Shown piece by piece: positions 58,101 to 61,100 of a DNA stretch of 64,000 nucleotides. The stretch's first letter is position 1. Each line of letters starts with the position of its first letter. Where the stretch lies: NCBI RefSeq assembly GCF_024166365.1, contig NC_064830.1:89706968-89770967 (forward strand), in the 5' to 3' direction. This stretch comes from Elephas maximus indicus (Eukaryota > Chordata > Mammalia > Proboscidea > Elephantidae). Made by a program: the position numbers and the translations under genes. A model generated the notes under the pieces. The model did not search any database. It was not told the DNA's origin and saw only the letters and a list, made by a program, of their open reading frames with translations.

Positions 58101-61100
58101 GGAAGATAGTTCCAGAGGCTGTATGGAGGCTGGATTGGAAGGATATGACCCTGGAGGCAGAGAGACCTCTGAGAGGCTATCGTCATGGTCCAGATGAGAG
58201 ATGAGAAGACCTGACCCCAGGCAGTTTTTATGGGAGCGGAAAGGAGTGGATACCGTAAAGAGAGGCTTAGTGGCAGGATTGTTCAACTGCTTAGACGTGG
58301 GGCGAGAGGCAGATGAGGGTGGACGATGGTGCCTCTCACTGCAACAGGAAGCATGAGCAAACAAGGAGGTGGGTCAGGAAGCAGAGCTGGTGAGTTCAGC
58401 TATGGACTGGTTGCATTTGGGGCCTGTGAATCATCCAGGAGGCAACTGGATCTGTTTTAGGCATGGCCAAGGTGTCAGGTAGGTGAACTCAGCTGCAAAC
58501 AACATAGATTCAAATTCAAAGTGGCTTAAAGAAAAAGAAAAGTCTATTTTTTTTCATCCTATTAAAGGCAGTGAAAGCTGGTATGGCAGTTATTCTCTAA
58601 ATCGGGGGCTGGCAAACACTTCCTGTAAAGGGTCAGATGGTACATATTTTTGGCTTTGCAGGCCAGATGGCTTCTGTTGCAACTGCTCTGCCCTGCTGTT
58701 GCAGTACCAAGGCTGCAGAGTCTGCTCAAGCTCTAACCACTGTGTCTGCATTCTGCACGTCCCCATTCTTGCCAGCAGGAAGGAAGGGTGGAGGGAGAGC
58801 ATGCTCTTTCCCTTCAAATCTGCATGACATTTTGGCATGGTCACACCTAGCTACAAGAGAAGCTGAGAAATGTGGACTTCAGTCCATGAAACCATGCGAC
58901 CAGCTAAAAAGTGAAGGCCTATTTTGAAGGAAGAAGTTGAAAAAAGCCATATGGGGACAACCAGTTGGCTCTGCCAGAGGCACTAATTAAACAACAAACT
59001 GTGTGGTGCAGGAAGTCAGGGAGGAAAAGAGACCTGAGGTCAAAGTAGTCAAAGCTTCTTTGGGGAAGGGTCATTGCTTATGGATCTTCCATAAGGAGTG
59101 GACTTTGGGTAGGTGGAGAGAGGACAGGCAGAGAAACAGCATGAGGAAAAGTATGGGGAAGGCTCCAGGGAAATGGGGAAGTGGGCTTAGCTCCTGGCAG
59201 GAAGACAGCTGAACCACACAGACGCCCGTTATGCCTGCTTGGGAACTGGCAGTGGTTTGGTAGGAGGTGGGAAGCTGTGTGTGAATGTTGAGGGTGGGTG
59301 GTGAGCGGTCGGCAGGGGCCGCCAGTACCCTAACCCCTCAAGGAGGAGTCTGGAGGCTGCTTAGAGGATGGCCTACATACAACTCATCACCCATAAAACC
59401 CTTCCATGGTCCCCATTACCCTCAGGATAAAGTCCCAATCCCTAACATGTCCTGCAAGGCCCACTGGAGTCTTGACCCTGCTCTCTCCTGGCCCCTTGGA
59501 ACACTGTGATCCAGCTGCCTGAGCATCGCCCTGCTCCCGGCACATGGCCTTGTGTGACTGTTCTTTGTTCCTCCCTCTCCACACTCTTCACCTGGCTTCC
59601 TCCTACTCAGCCTTTAGATTTCAGTTGAGATGATATTTCTTTGGGAAACTTTCCTGGAATAAGTTTCCTTCCATATGCTCTAGAGTGACCCTATACTTGT
59701 CCCACATCAACACTTGGCCTCTCTGTGGTAAATGCCTGTTCCTTTCTCCCGCCGTATTGGGAGGGAGGCAGTATGTCTGTCTTCTTGTTCGCTGGTGTAT
59801 ACCCAGTGCCCAGCACGGGGCCTGGTCTAGAGTAGAAGCTCAGGAAATGTTGAAAAAATTGGCCCTGGTCTGATAGGTGATGGAGAGCTGTGGGGGAGGG
59901 GGATGGTGGGGCTCAGAGGAGAACCAAATGAAATTGACGGGCTGCTAAGCTCAGAGGCTGCACAACAAGGAGGTCCTTCCACGGGAAGAAACTGGGAGTG
60001 GGAGGAACTGTTGGAGGCAGCTCCACCAAGCCCAGACCTTCTGCCCAGAAAAGGCGGAATGAGACACCCTGAGCTGGAGCTGCCACCAGAGAAAAGGGCT
60101 GCACAGATAGCCGGGGCTGAGGCAGGAGAGAGGGGCCTGTCCTGAAAGAGGCAGACCACAGCCAGGCCAACCGAGCCCCGAGCCTCTCTAGCCTTCCTCC
60201 ACGAGTTCTACTACCTCAACTAATCTCTCCTGTCTCCTGGCCCTCCCACTTTTCCATTCTCAGCAGGGCAAGGACGTACAGCCCATCCTGAGACCCATAC
60301 CACACTCGGAGACTAAGGAGGTAAGAGGCAAGCGGGGCAGACAGAGAGGCCAGGGGTCAGAACCCCTCTGGGGCTGATCTTCCTAGTGCTTTCCTCTTGG
60401 CCTTTCAGATCCCTTTTGAGAAGAATTGCGGTGAGGACAAGAAATGCGAGGCCAACCTGGAGCTGTTCCCCTCCGAAAGGTCTGTGAGGCTTCAAACCCA
60501 CTAGACCTTCCTGTTCCACTCTGTGTTTTCCTGAGGCAGCTGCTATGCGCTGGAAAGAAAGGCTCCCAGCTCCACTCACTGGTTGTGTAGCCTGGGAAGG
60601 CACGTCCCTTCTCTGGGCTTAGTTCCCTCCTTTCGAGAATGGGAGAAATAGTTCCCTGGTGGAACACCTGTCAAGATTAGATGAGATTGCAAAATTTAAA
60701 ACCTGTGCACAGGTGCTTATTTTTATTTATTTTCTTATGGCCTACCAGATCCTGCAGCTCCAAAATTCCCATCTCTGAGCCTACATCCCTCATCTTGACC
60801 CCATAACTCTTTCCTGACCTTTCCTTAGATCCACAGTCCTGCGTCTGATCTCCTCAGCCAGCCTCTCTGTGGAGCTGACACTGAGTAATGTGGCAGAAGA
60901 CGCCTATTGGGTCCATCTGGGCCTGAGCTACCCCCAGGGACTCTCCTTCCGCAAAGTGGAGATGCTCAAGGTGAGCGAGAAGGTTAATAATGCTTAGCAC
61001 GGATCAAGCTCATGGTAGCATTTTTAAACTAGTTGCTGAATTTGTGATATGGCAGTATTTTAACACTCTCATGATAGTATCTCCTCTGATGGTACCATAA

